A DNA stretch of 64,000 nucleotides from Stieleria varia (GCF_038443385.1 NZ_CP151726.1:3038001-3102000), one strand, 5' to 3'. Numbered from the stretch's first letter, positions 45,608-55,099 are shown. A program made the numbers and translations. Notes: generated by a model from the sequence alone, not told the origin.

Positions 45608-47488
45608 CTACGGGGTGGTCGCGGCCGGGTCCACGCCGGCAGGCGGAACAGGTGCGTCTGCAGGCCCCGTTGCTGGATTCGTAGCTGGATTCGTAGCTGG
45701 ATTCGTAGCTGGATTCGTAGCTGGATTCGTAGCTGGATTACTGGGTGGGGGCACGGCTGGCGTCCCGGCCGCAGGATCCACCGGCGGAACAGGATCAGCA
45801 GGGGTTGCTGCAGCGGGTGCCCCAGTAGCGGGTGTTGTCACAGCGGGATCCGTCGGGGTCGCGGGAGCAGTCGTGCCCGTTGCCGGATTTGAGCCATCGG
45901 CTGGAACCGGGTTCGCTGGCACTGGGTTAGCTGGAGTTGGATCAGCAGGAGTGGCATTTGTTGGTGGTGGCAGATCCGTCGTTCCGCTAGTGCCCGAGTC
46001 GATGTCCACTTCGTCGACCACTTTGTCGATCCCGAGGGCCTCTTCGTTGGGGGGGTTGTAGAAGTAAATCAGGCCATAGATTTCGATGTCGAGGTCGAGC
46101 GGGAAGTCATCTTGTTTTTTCGGTGGCAATGCCCCGCCACTGCCCATGCTGCTCATGCCTGACATTTCGTCCATGCTCATGCTCATGGATTCTTCCATGC
46201 CAGTGTCGCTTGATCCACCTGTTGCTCCTGCCGAACCCTTTGGCAGCTCACGCACCTGCTTGACTTCGACCATCAGGGGCGCGTTTCCGCAGGCGGCGAT
46301 CAAGTCGGCGACGGCTCGTTGATCCATTTGCAGACGCATCATCACGGGCAGTCGTTTGGCAACGGCGAGGGCGACTTGGCTTGGATCGTCGCTGCTGAAG
46401 GCGGTTCGCATGTCTGCTCCGCCGATCGGCTCCATTTGCAGGTTGACGTATCGTTCGGCACCGGGATCTGTTTCTTCGGCCATGAATCCACCGCTGGCCA
46501 TGTCGCTGGCATACATGTCCATGCTGCCCATGTCCATTCCCATGTCCATTCCCATATCCATGCCCATCCCACCGTAGCCCATTCCGGCCATGGGTGAACC
46601 TGGCTTGCTAATGGTTCCTTGACCGAACTTCACCGACTTGTTGCCGATGGCGATCTTTTGGATCTCACGGATTTTTGCTTCAAAGGGTTGCTGTGCGTCC
46701 CCGTTGACGGTGGCGATGATGCTGAGCAATTGGTGCAAGATCCACAGGTTTTCTTGTGAGTAATAGATCTCCAGCGTGGATGGCGTGGAGCCTCGCCAGG
46801 GGAACAGGTCCTTCAGAACGGCTTCCTGGCTGGATTTGCTCCACTTCACCAGGGGCTCTGGTCCCGTCTTGGCTCTCAAGGTACCCGAGGGGGTCATGCT
46901 GGGCATCATCATTTCTTCGTAGCCGCCACCGGGTCCGCCGCTCTTGGCTTCGAAATCTGCCGTCCATTCAGCTTTGATGATGGCCGCGTAGTCGGGCAAG
47001 ACATTGCCAATATAACGTGCGTATCGATCGCGAATGGTCTGGGGAACTTTCTCGGACTCTTGGACGGGAAACTCGACATATTTCTCTACGGGCAGTTTTC
47101 GCGTCGTGCGATCGATCTCGCCGGTTTCCGTTCGAACGTACTGGAATCGATCGATAAAGTCCTGCTTCAGCTCTTGGGGCCAAGTGAGAATACTTGTCTG
47201 GGCATCAAATACCGTTTGCCAAGCATCGAGCACTTCCTGTTTGCGGGCATCGATCATCGCCTGCATCTTCTCATGGGAAATGTCATTGGGTTGATCGCCC
47301 ATTTCATTTCTCACGGTTGTGACCGACGAGTCATTCGATTTGATTTTTCCGGTCTGAGAGCTGATCTCTTGCTCCAACGAAGATGTGGTCATGTACCAGA
47401 CCCCGCATGACCCCAGCAGCACGACTGCGGCCCCGGCCCAGAATCCGTACTTAAGAGCAACGGCGAGTTGTTGTTTGAGTTGATCCAT
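45608..47488 (-). CDS. Single-pass membrane protein of the pilus-like operon (PilO-like position)
   Basis: From ATG 47488 the product is 626 residues: a short cytoplasmic start, one helix (YGFWAGAAVVLLGSCGVWYM, about 14-33), a coiled-coil-like stretch (SSLEQEISSQTGKIKSNDSS) and a long periplasmic part. It has a Met-rich repeat (GMGYGGMGMDMGMDMGMDMG) resembling that of the next gene downstream, and ends in a Pro/Ala/Thr-rich tail. That tail includes a six-unit NPAT repeat encoded by 12-bp tandem repeats. Its topology and place resemble PilN/PilO, but sequence similarity is not evident. Confidence 0.6.
   Translation of the reverse strand: MDQLKQQLAVALKYGFWAGAAVVLLGSCGVWYMTTSSLEQEISSQTGKIKSNDSSVTTVRNEMGDQPNDISHEKMQAMIDARKQEVLDAWQTVFDAQTSILTWPQELKQDFIDRFQYVRTETGEIDRTTRKLPVEKYVEFPVQESEKVPQTIRDRYARYIGNVLPDYAAIIKAEWTADFEAKSGGPGGGYEEMMMPSMTPSGTLRAKTGPEPLVKWSKSSQEAVLKDLFPWRGSTPSTLEIYYSQENLWILHQLLSIIATVNGDAQQPFEAKIREIQKIAIGNKSVKFGQGTISKPGSPMAGMGYGGMGMDMGMDMGMDMGSMDMYASDMASGGFMAEETDPGAERYVNLQMEPIGGADMRTAFSSDDPSQVALAVAKRLPVMMRLQMDQRAVADLIAACGNAPLMVEVKQVRELPKGSAGATGGSSDTGMEESMSMSMDEMSGMSSMGSGGALPPKKQDDFPLDLDIEIYGLIYFYNPPNEEALGIDKVVDEVDIDSGTSGTTDLPPPTNATPADPTPANPVPANPVPADGSNPATGTTAPATPTDPAVTTPATGAPAAATPADPVPPVDPAAGTPAVPPPSNPATNPATNPATNPATNPATNPATGPADAPVPPAGVDPAATTP
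45669..45740. repeat. 12-bp tandem repeat encoding Asn-Pro-Ala-Thr
   Basis: About six copies of gtagctggattc lie in tandem within the 3' part of the preceding CDS. The outer units are imperfect. Each unit encodes one NPAT, so changes in copy number keep the frame. Confidence 0.85.
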
Positions 47489-47575
47489 GGCGATCGACCA
47501 GAATGAAGCGAACGGACGGGATGGTAACTGGCGTGCGTAGACGGGTTTGGCCCACGGCACGCGGGATCGAAATGT

Positions 47576-49723
47576 TTAATTCATGGCAACGGAGTCATCC
47601 GCTGCCGCTTGTGCTGCCTTCTCTGCTTCTGCTGCCTCGGCCGCCGCAGCGGCTTCTTCTTCCAGCACTTTGACTCGTTCACTGAACAAGTTCGGCTGCC
47701 AAACCAGTTGGAAAACGAAATCGTGTCGGGGCACTTCCAGGTACTGCTGCTTTGCCGGATCCTTATCTTGCCCCGACTGCGCGGCCATACCCCTCATCCC
47801 CGCCGCAACACCCGATTTGACCAAATCGGGGTCAAAATCCGGATTCTCCACTTTGACTTTGACGGGCTCGACGACGTTGAGCATCAGCGGATAGCTGAAC
47901 CCAAACTGCTGTGGAGTGAAGGTGATTTTCTTTGCCGGATCGCGAGGATCGGGCAATTGGATCTCACCTTCAAAGAACGCGTTTGTGAAATACTTACGCA
48001 CGTGGTCACTGCCACGTTCTCCGATCCGGTCTTCGCTGTTGTAGTAGTGATAGCCTCTCAACTCGATCACCCACCCCTTGCCTTCCGGACCCGGGTAGAG
48101 TGTTTCCAGCGGTTCTGCGGGCAGCGGTTTGCCTTTGACGGTGTACCAGTCGGTCATTTCATTCTTGAAACGCGACGCGAGCAGTTCGGTGTACCAATCC
48201 GTCTTGAGATCCTCGTAGAATTTGGTATCGAACTGAGTGATGTAGAAATCTTTGCGATCGACGTGATTCTTGAGCGGTTTTCCGTCGGGGGTTTCAAATC
48301 GCGGGATGAGCTGGTTGATCGCATCGATGACTTCCATCCACGTCAGGCGAGACTCGCGGTCACCCGCGATTTCTTCACCGACCTTGTTGAGATAAGTCAG
48401 CTTGGCATCCAGCGTCTTGTCCTTTTCACGATGCTCCGAAGCCGCGGCGGTTGCCGTGGACACTGCGGTAAAGGAACGGCTCCACTTGTCCGGATGCGTC
48501 TTACGCCAGTTGCTTTGGACGAAGAAGTAATTGCCGGTCATTCCGATCAAGAGAGCGGCCAGTGCGGCGATGGTCCATGGTTTCTTGGCGCGAATCATGC
48601 GAGCCGTCTTGATCTCCTGAGGGATCAAGCTGGCATCCATTTGGGAGACACCCAGGCCTTGCAAACACAAACCATAGCAAACGGCAAACGTGGTCGCGTT
48701 GTCGCGGAACGTCGGGATCGAAAGCACGTCGTCGCCACCTAGGCGATTGAATCGATCCAGCACATGGACTTCAAATCCCAGGTTCTTTCCGAGATAGGCA
48801 GCCAGACCGGGCATCTTGACCGTGTTTCCGGTGATCAACAGTTCGCTGATCTCGGCTTTCTTGTGAATGCTGCGAAAGAATCCGATCGACCGCTGGACTT
48901 CGGTGACCAAGTCATTGAACACGGGCCGCATGGTTTGGAAGATCAACTTGGGATCCACCGCCTCACGCGCATTGCGTTTCAGATGCTCCGCTTTGGCGAA
49001 AGTCATCTTGAGGTCTTTGGTCAACTGACGCGTGAAGTGGTTGCCGCCGATCGGCATGCTGCGTTGCCAGATCCGGAAACCGTTGGTCACGATCAAGTCG
49101 CTGCTGTCCGTGCCGATCGAAAGCAACACGCTCGATGGTGGCGGGTTGTCCGCGTCAAACATCTCGCTTTCCAACCGCTCGTTCATGCGATCGTAGGCGA
49201 CCATGTTGTAGAGCGCCACCGGTGCCAACTGCACCACGTCGACTTCCACATTGGCGCGGTCAAAGGGAGCCAATTGACGGTAAGCCTGATCGCGTTTCAT
49301 TGCGAACAAGCCGACTTCACTTTCCAACGCATAGCCTTCCTCGACCATGCTGCCGGGCATCATCTGGTAGTCCCAGACCACGTCGTTGAGATCGAAGGGG
49401 ATCTGCTGGCGGGCTTCGTAACGAACCAGGTCGGCGATCTTTTTGACTTCGACCGGCGGCGGTTTGAAGAATTTCGCCAGACCGCTTTGACCGGGCACAC
49501 TGATACAGACCTTTTCGTTCAGTCCGTCGTTACGTTCCAGCAGTTGCAACAGCGCGTCGGCGATCAGTTCTTCTGGAACCGCTTCGGGCTGACTGAGGAT
49601 TTTGGGGTATTCGATGTAGTCGAATGCGTCCGCGACGATCTCACCATCCACGATCGAGCACCTCAACGCCTTGAGCGCTGACTGTCCGATTTCGATTCCC
49701 CAAACGGATGAACTGTTGGCCAT
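47576..49723 (-). CDS. pilM: Type IV pilus PilM-like protein fused to a periplasmic domain
   Basis: From ATG 49723 the product has 715 residues. Residues 1-360 form an actin-like PilM domain: SSVWGIEIGQSALKALRCSI, KVCISVPGQSGLAKFFKPPP, EARQQIPFDLNDVVWDYQMM and LLITGNTVKMPGLAAYLGKN. A membrane helix follows (about 378-398: PWTIAALAALLIGMTGNYFF), then 300 residues of periplasmic sequence and an Ala/Glu-rich end. PilM is normally a cytoplasmic protein that binds a separate PilN, so here PilM and a PilN-like part seem joined. It heads an operon of three genes and is likely part of a pilus or type II secretion-like machine. Confidence 0.8.
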   Translation of the reverse strand: MANSSSVWGIEIGQSALKALRCSIVDGEIVADAFDYIEYPKILSQPEAVPEELIADALLQLLERNDGLNEKVCISVPGQSGLAKFFKPPPVEVKKIADLVRYEARQQIPFDLNDVVWDYQMMPGSMVEEGYALESEVGLFAMKRDQAYRQLAPFDRANVEVDVVQLAPVALYNMVAYDRMNERLESEMFDADNPPPSSVLLSIGTDSSDLIVTNGFRIWQRSMPIGGNHFTRQLTKDLKMTFAKAEHLKRNAREAVDPKLIFQTMRPVFNDLVTEVQRSIGFFRSIHKKAEISELLITGNTVKMPGLAAYLGKNLGFEVHVLDRFNRLGGDDVLSIPTFRDNATTFAVCYGLCLQGLGVSQMDASLIPQEIKTARMIRAKKPWTIAALAALLIGMTGNYFFVQSNWRKTHPDKWSRSFTAVSTATAAASEHREKDKTLDAKLTYLNKVGEEIAGDRESRLTWMEVIDAINQLIPRFETPDGKPLKNHVDRKDFYITQFDTKFYEDLKTDWYTELLASRFKNEMTDWYTVKGKPLPAEPLETLYPGPEGKGWVIELRGYHYYNSEDRIGERGSDHVRKYFTNAFFEGEIQLPDPRDPAKKITFTPQQFGFSYPLMLNVVEPVKVKVENPDFDPDLVKSGVAAGMRGMAAQSGQDKDPAKQQYLEVPRHDFVFQLVWQPNLFSERVKVLEEEAAAAAEAAEAEKAAQAAADDSVAMN

Positions 49724-50413
49724 GATTGATTGTCTGCGTTGATGGCTTCGATTTTGTCGAAGCAAATTGGAATAGGTTGCGTCTTTGACCGTTTTCGCCA
49801 GAACACCTGTCCCGACGAAATGGCGGTCGGAACAATGTTTAGGTTAACGGATCACCAAAACTCGTGCGCCTCCGAGATCTCGTGTAGGATACGGATCCCA
49901 CGATTTCACGCGTACTCGATTTCACGCTTGCTCGGCGGCTCAAACTCTACGGTGCAAATCTTACTCAGCCCTAACGGGTCCCTCCACGTAAACCCGTGGG
50001 GGAGGGTGGATTTGGGTAATGAATCAATTGCAGTTTACGCAAAAAATGACGATTCTGGGGATCAGTCTATCCGCAAGGGGGTGAGCACCAGGATGGCGGT
50101 CTGGACCGCAACTCGTTTCGGCGATTTTGGGATCATCCGACTTCCGGACCCCCAGAGTTTGCCAACGGGCTTGCGATACCTCATGAGTAGCGACGCAATA
50201 ATGAACTTGGATAAGGAACTTTGTGGGAGTCGGGTAACCTTAGTGTGCCCGTTGGGGTTATCCGCAACGGGTCCCAAGGGCCAATTCGAGGCCGCCGGAG
50301 CCCCGTCAGGGAGCTGGTGAGCCACCTACCGAATTCCGCAAAGCGATCTACAGTGTACCCGTTGGCCAGCCCCGGCGTCAAATTCTTTCCTCCGATCCCT
50401 GCCGAATCTGTTC
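49724..50413. other. Long divergent intergenic region
   Basis: No gene is supported; a plus-strand frame from 49730 to 50320 has no family character. A short hairpin (gggtccctccacg with cgtgggggaggg) lies near 49978-50008. The region must contain promoters for the pilus-like operon and the GH38-related gene. Confidence 0.4.
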
Positions 50414-53302
50414 ATGTCGCCTGACGAAGCGTCCCCGATTGACGAGTGTTGTGTCCTGATTCCCTCCGCCACTTTGGAGGACTTTCCAACGGATGGTACG
50501 GATGAAGAGGCACGTGGACTCTTGGCGGCCTGGACTGTGCTTTGGCACCCAGAGCTGCTGGCACGCACGCGTCAGACGCCGACTTGGTACCGAGCGGACG
50601 CCCCGCCCGAGCCCGATGGGGCACGAGTGATCGCGGTTCCGTCGGCCAGTCTGGATCAGATCCCCAAGAACTATCGACGCAAGTGCGAGGCGAATCCGCG
50701 ATGCCGTTGGCTCGACGGCGCTGATCGCAGCGAAATGCTCGGGCAGCTCGATTTGCAAAGTTCCACCGAGCTCCAGTTCGAGCACCGGACGATCTCCATC
50801 GCAGATTTCTTTGCCATCGGCTACTCGTTACTGCAAGTCCAGGTGATGACGCGGCGACTGAGGTACACAAGCAACTTGGACGAACTGTACCTACAAACAC
50901 GCGTGATCGATGCGGCAGAGGCTTTCCTGGCCGGTGATGCCGCCAAGACTGCGGAAGCCTTGCATGATGCATACGACGCGTTGGCCGAAGAACGCGATCA
51001 CTATTTCTCCTCCGACCCGCACTTGATCGACCTTCAGTTGCTGACCCCGGATATTCTGCGTCGTGCCCTCGACGACGATTGGCTCAAAACGCTGTCTCCC
51101 CAGACGCCTACCGACGGTGACGACCATGGTGTTCTGCCTCGGCCAAGCAATGTCCTGATCGACGCGCCCGTGGCCGACGAGATCGCTCAGGCAACCGATG
51201 GACGCTACGATCCTTTGAAACAGATGCTTGCCGATTCGCTTGTGGGGTGGGCCGGTGGTGCACCGGACGCTCAAGTCTGTTTCGACGCCTTGTCGTTTGA
51301 TGATGCAGAGAAAGCACTGAACGAGGGTCTGGAAAACGCAACAGCATCGATTGGAACCCGCCCGTCTGTCTTCGCAAGGTTCACCGGTGCACTGCCATCG
51401 GACATGACTGCGACACTCGTCGCGTTGGGCTACGTCGGGATGATCCCGATTGACTTTGCTATGGGCACCGGATTCGGAGAAGAGTCCAAAGTCATCCAGC
51501 AGGGCGGCGGCGCCGAGATCGAATCACTGACCGCCAAGCCGATCGATGCCGCCAGCGATTCAGCTTTCCTCAACTTGGGCGCTCGCCTGGGCGAATCGAT
51601 CGACGGCGGCGAAATCGCGACCGCGCTGTTGGCTCACTGGCCCGGCAAAGCCTGTGACAGTTTCTTGGATTTGCGTCGGGCCGCTTCCTGGTCGGTTGCA
51701 CTGGGCAAGTTTTGGACACTAGACGACTACTTTCGCGTCGGCGAAAAACCGTACCATCACGCCACCCATCAATCAGACCACGGGCACTCGGACGAGTTCC
51801 TGGGCACACTGCTCCGATCCAAAGCCCCCAATGGGACCATCGAGTCCTTTGCCAAAACGTTCCGAGAATCGGTCATCCAAGAATCCCGGGAACGGACCGT
51901 CGCTCTGGCATCCCTGGTCAGTGGAAAATCGGCGACCGAAGTAAGTCCACGATCGGCGAGCGACGACGATGTTGAGTCAGCCTCTGGGATTTTGGCGACC
52001 GCGTTGGGTGCTCAAGTCGTCTCGGCCGATTCGCTCTGCTCGGCGATGATGCTGATCAATCCTCATGGAGTCGGTTGTCGCGTCCAGTCCACCATCGCAG
52101 GCGGTGCGCCGGCGAAGTCCAAGCATGTTTATGCGGCTACGCGTCACGACTCCAAATCGACCGACGTGACGGTTGATGTGACCGCCTGCGGATTCTCGAC
52201 GGTCAAAGCCGGTGAGCGTCCGGCATCCCAACCGGGGTTGGCTCGCCGCTTGTTTGGCGGCGGAGAAAAGAACATTGCCGATCAACACGTCATGACCAAC
52301 GAGTTCATGGTCCTGAGCATCGACCCCAAGTCCGGTGGCGTCGCCAGCGTCTACAGCGGCGGCGAACGCGGTAATCGATTCTCGATGCGTTTGGTGCACG
52401 CGTCGCAAATTTCTGGCAACAAGTCAGAGTCCGAGATGGTTTGCGATCGCTTTGAGGTTGTCACCAACTCGCCCGTCAGTGCAAGCCTACGTTGCACGGG
52501 GAAGCTGATCGGCAAGGACAAGTCGGTGCTCGGCGAGTACACCATCCAATATCAGTTGCAACGCGGCAGCCGTCTGCTGCATGTGACCGGAAACGTCACG
52601 CCCAAATCAACGCAACCCACCGACCCGTGGAAAAACTACATCGCCAGCCGAGTGGCCGTGGTCAACGATTCGGCGATCGTCCGCACGTTGGTGCGAGACA
52701 AAATCCACCGTTCCAGCCGACGACGAATGATTTCTCCGTTGGGTGTGTTGATCGACGAAGCCGAACGGCAAACCTTGGTCGCGTCCTTTGGCAACGCGTT
52801 TCATCGCCGCGTCGGCGACCGATTCCTTGACACGTTGATCACCACTGGACCGGACAAAGACAATCACTCGTTCCAATTCGCGATCGGATTTGACACAACC
52901 GACCCGTTGTCCACCGCCAAGTCGCTGATCGCTCCTCCCTCGTTGGTGCCGATCGATCGGGTATGCAAAGTGCCAGAGCAAGGCTGGCTGGCGCACGTTT
53001 CGCCGGCCGACTGTAACCTGACGAGATTGCATGTGGCAAAACGCGACGACGGCAAACTGGCCGCGTTGGTACGCATTGTGAACGGACGACCGAGTTCGGC
53101 AAGGATGGCGATTCGGTTTTGCCGCAGCGTCGAGGCGGCCGCTCAAGTGCGATCCGGTACTGACCATGAGCGCATCCATTGGACGCCAGAGGATGCCCAA
53201 GCCAGCGACCTGGAATGTAAAGACGACGCGATCTTGTTGACCGCCGGAGGACACGAAGTCGTTGACTTGGCCGTCGTGTTCGCGAGCAAGAGTGATGCAT
53301 GA
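50414..53302 (+). CDS. GH38-related (alpha-mannosidase C-domain-like) protein
   Basis: The 962-residue protein has no signal peptide. The second half (from about residue 620) contains NEFMVLSIDPKSGGVASVYS, GGERGNRFSMRLVHASQIS, then VSASLRCTGKLIGKDKSVLG and YTIQYQLQRGSRLLHVTGNV. This resembles the C-terminal beta domain of GH38 alpha-mannosidases. The N-terminal half (HPELLARTRQTPTWYRADAP; ALPSDMTATLVALGYVGMIP) is probably a divergent catalytic barrel, but I cannot point to the catalytic Asp. Its role is likely glycan or glycoconjugate turnover. A family B hairpin starts 3 bases after the stop. Confidence 0.55.
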   Translation: MSPDEASPIDECCVLIPSATLEDFPTDGTDEEARGLLAAWTVLWHPELLARTRQTPTWYRADAPPEPDGARVIAVPSASLDQIPKNYRRKCEANPRCRWLDGADRSEMLGQLDLQSSTELQFEHRTISIADFFAIGYSLLQVQVMTRRLRYTSNLDELYLQTRVIDAAEAFLAGDAAKTAEALHDAYDALAEERDHYFSSDPHLIDLQLLTPDILRRALDDDWLKTLSPQTPTDGDDHGVLPRPSNVLIDAPVADEIAQATDGRYDPLKQMLADSLVGWAGGAPDAQVCFDALSFDDAEKALNEGLENATASIGTRPSVFARFTGALPSDMTATLVALGYVGMIPIDFAMGTGFGEESKVIQQGGGAEIESLTAKPIDAASDSAFLNLGARLGESIDGGEIATALLAHWPGKACDSFLDLRRAASWSVALGKFWTLDDYFRVGEKPYHHATHQSDHGHSDEFLGTLLRSKAPNGTIESFAKTFRESVIQESRERTVALASLVSGKSATEVSPRSASDDDVESASGILATALGAQVVSADSLCSAMMLINPHGVGCRVQSTIAGGAPAKSKHVYAATRHDSKSTDVTVDVTACGFSTVKAGERPASQPGLARRLFGGGEKNIADQHVMTNEFMVLSIDPKSGGVASVYSGGERGNRFSMRLVHASQISGNKSESEMVCDRFEVVTNSPVSASLRCTGKLIGKDKSVLGEYTIQYQLQRGSRLLHVTGNVTPKSTQPTDPWKNYIASRVAVVNDSAIVRTLVRDKIHRSSRRRMISPLGVLIDEAERQTLVASFGNAFHRRVGDRFLDTLITTGPDKDNHSFQFAIGFDTTDPLSTAKSLIAPPSLVPIDRVCKVPEQGWLAHVSPADCNLTRLHVAKRDDGKLAALVRIVNGRPSSARMAIRFCRSVEAAAQVRSGTDHERIHWTPEDAQASDLECKDDAILLTAGGHEVVDLAVVFASKSDA

Positions 53303-53305
53303 AAA

Positions 53306-53366
53306 GTACGTCAGCCTTTCCAGGCTGACATCAGGAGCCAGTGCCGGCCTGGAAAGGCTGACGTAC
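53306..53366 (+). repeat. Family B gene-end hairpin, copy 2
   Basis: Two perfect 20-base arms (gtacgtcagcctttccaggc at 53306-53325 and its complement at 53347-53366) enclose a 21-base loop. It begins 3 bases after the GH38-related stop. It also ends 13 bases before the TTG start of the next gene. Confidence 0.75.
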
Positions 53367-53379
53367 GGGTGGTGATATT

Positions 53380-54654
53380 TTGTTGGAAACCTATCTCTTT
53401 GAAGAACACCATCAAGTGCTGGGGCATTGGTATGGACGCGGCGTCAAAGGAAAAACGCTGGTTTGCTTTGACGCTCATCTGGACGTTCAATTCATTGCGG
53501 CAGATCGCATCCAACGACTGTTGGATGCTGAATCGGTTGTTCAAGTCGAGCGTCTGGCAAAACCTCATCATCTGTTTCCCGAACAAGGCTTCAGTTACAG
53601 CATCGAGGACTTTCTGTACGCAGCATTTCGTCTTGGCATCATCGAACGCTTGGTTTGGGTCGCGCCTCCTCATGTCTCCATCGAACACTCAGCCTCATCG
53701 ATCGACGAGCTGACGCAAATGAAGGGCGTGGCGTTGGCCGACGCTCATTCTTTTCGGTTGATCGCCCCCGGCGCGAGTGACGCGATCGCGGGACAGTTGC
53801 TCGGGCTGCCGATCACGATCTGTCGACACAACGACTTGGCTCGGTTGAATCTGCCGACCGATACGTTGATCGATATCGACATCGACTACTTCGTTTCGCT
53901 GCCGGGCGACCAACTGGGGACGGACCCGGCCGTGATCGCCGCGACACTCGACGCTTTACCGCTGAACGATCCGCAGCGGACAATCTCGTTGTCCTACCAC
54001 AGTGGTTTTCTGCCGCATCGCTTTCGTCCCTTGGCATCGGATCTCGTCCGGCATTGGACAGGCCGATCGGTGACTTTGCCGGATGTCCCGAATTGCCCAA
54101 CCCAGAAAGCTTGTGCTGTTGCCGCGCGGATGCTGGATGTCTCCCTCGACACCGTGATGCAATGGGCGATGGAGTCCCAGCAGATCGACGGTCGGGTCGT
54201 TGGACTCAACGGATCTGCAGAAACCCAACAAGCGATCACGGCAACTGCGTTCGGATTGCTGTGGGTGGAGTTGAGACGAGTCGACCGTGCGATGCACTGC
54301 TATCAGATCGCGGCCCAGGGTTTGGGCTATCAAGGGGAACTGGCACTCGAGATCGGCAAGGCGTTGTGCGACTTGGATCAGCATCGGCGGGCAATCGAAT
54401 TCCTTGCCGATGCGACACGAGACGACAAAACGTGTGCGGCTGCTTGGTACTTCGGAGCCATTGCCCACCATTCACTTTGCCTGCATCAGGAAGCCATCCA
54501 GTGGGCCGAGCGGGCTCATCACGAAACACCGCTTTGGTCCGCACCGATGTCACTCTTGAGTGATTTGTATCAACAGACTGGAGATAGGGAACGCGCCGCA
54601 GCGTTTGTACAGAAGAACAAATCAACGCGAGCTGCGATCACTGCAACCACGTAG
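53380..54654 (+). CDS. UPF0489-like protein with a C-terminal TPR region
   Basis: The 424-residue product has an N-terminal domain with TLVCFDAHLDVQF (about residues 25-37) and TLIDIDIDYFVSLPGDQLG (about 164-182). These conserved acidic motifs of UPF0489 resemble the metal sites of arginase-fold proteins. The last 140 residues form helical TPR-like repeats (RAMHCYQIAAQGLGYQGELA; AIEWLADATRDDKTCAAAW-like segments). The start is one of two adjacent TTG codons (53380, 53383), as the upstream sequence is hairpin repeat. The stop TAG is part of a family A repeat (cacgTAGgcgag). Confidence 0.65.
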   Translation: MLETYLFEEHHQVLGHWYGRGVKGKTLVCFDAHLDVQFIAADRIQRLLDAESVVQVERLAKPHHLFPEQGFSYSIEDFLYAAFRLGIIERLVWVAPPHVSIEHSASSIDELTQMKGVALADAHSFRLIAPGASDAIAGQLLGLPITICRHNDLARLNLPTDTLIDIDIDYFVSLPGDQLGTDPAVIAATLDALPLNDPQRTISLSYHSGFLPHRFRPLASDLVRHWTGRSVTLPDVPNCPTQKACAVAARMLDVSLDTVMQWAMESQQIDGRVVGLNGSAETQQAITATAFGLLWVELRRVDRAMHCYQIAAQGLGYQGELALEIGKALCDLDQHRRAIEFLADATRDDKTCAAAWYFGAIAHHSLCLHQEAIQWAERAHHETPLWSAPMSLLSDLYQQTGDRERAAAFVQKNKSTRAAITATT

Positions 54655-54673
54655 GCGAGACTCTCCGAGACTC
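54648..54673 (+). repeat. Family A gene-end repeat, copy 3, supplying a stop codon
   Basis: The sequence cacgtaggcgagactctccg then agactc covers the end of the UPF0489-TPR gene; its TAG is that gene's stop codon. The orientation relative to the gene is the same as in the other three copies. Confidence 0.65.
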
Positions 54674-55066
54674 GCAACTCGCTGCCGTCCAATCTCGTTC
54701 AGACGGTTCTGTGCCGGACTGTCAAAAGGTTGGGGGCAATACGGAACTCCGCTTCGCTCGGCGGAGTTCCATGCAACGCAATCAAAGTGAGCCTCAGGCG
54801 CTAGCCGTGGGCCGGCACCACAATCCGCCTCAGGCCCACGGCTAGCGCCTGAGGCTCACTGGGGGCCACCAGCAGTGCCGGGAGAGTGAGCCTCAGGCGC
54901 TAGCCGTGGGCCGGCACCACAACCCGCCTCAGGCCCACGGCTAGCGCCTGAGGCTCACTGGGCCTACCAGCTGCGCCGGCAGTAGGGACATGAACTTGCG
55001 CAAACCCCAAAAGACACAACCCCAAACTTTGAGCAGTTCAGACCGATGGCAAGCAACACTCGTTTT
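54674..55066. repeat. Left array of 99-bp palindromic units (two units) and a hairpin
   Basis: A hairpin (ggaactccgc/gcggagttcc, 54743-54770) precedes two copies of a 73-bp palindromic element at 54787-54859 and 54886-54958. The units begin gtgagcctcaggcgctagcc and end with its complement. They are spaced exactly 99 bases apart, with a 26-base spacer. The orientation is the reverse complement of the five-unit array at 57.2-57.7 kb. There is no gene here. Confidence 0.85.
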
Positions 55067-55098
55067 TCGCGTCTCGGAGAGACGCGGCTACGTGTTTC
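55067..55098 (-). repeat. Family A gene-end repeat, copy 4
   Basis: On the minus strand this reads agaaacacgtagccgcgtct then ctccgagacgcg, starting one base after the stop codon of the FlgI-like gene. It nearly equals the copy at 4428-4454. Confidence 0.65.
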
Positions 55099-55099
55099 T

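Noticed and set aside
49730..50320. Plus-strand 196-codon frame in the divergent region
   Set aside because: No domain and no ribosome binding site; it begins inside the 5' region of the divergent PilM-like gene.
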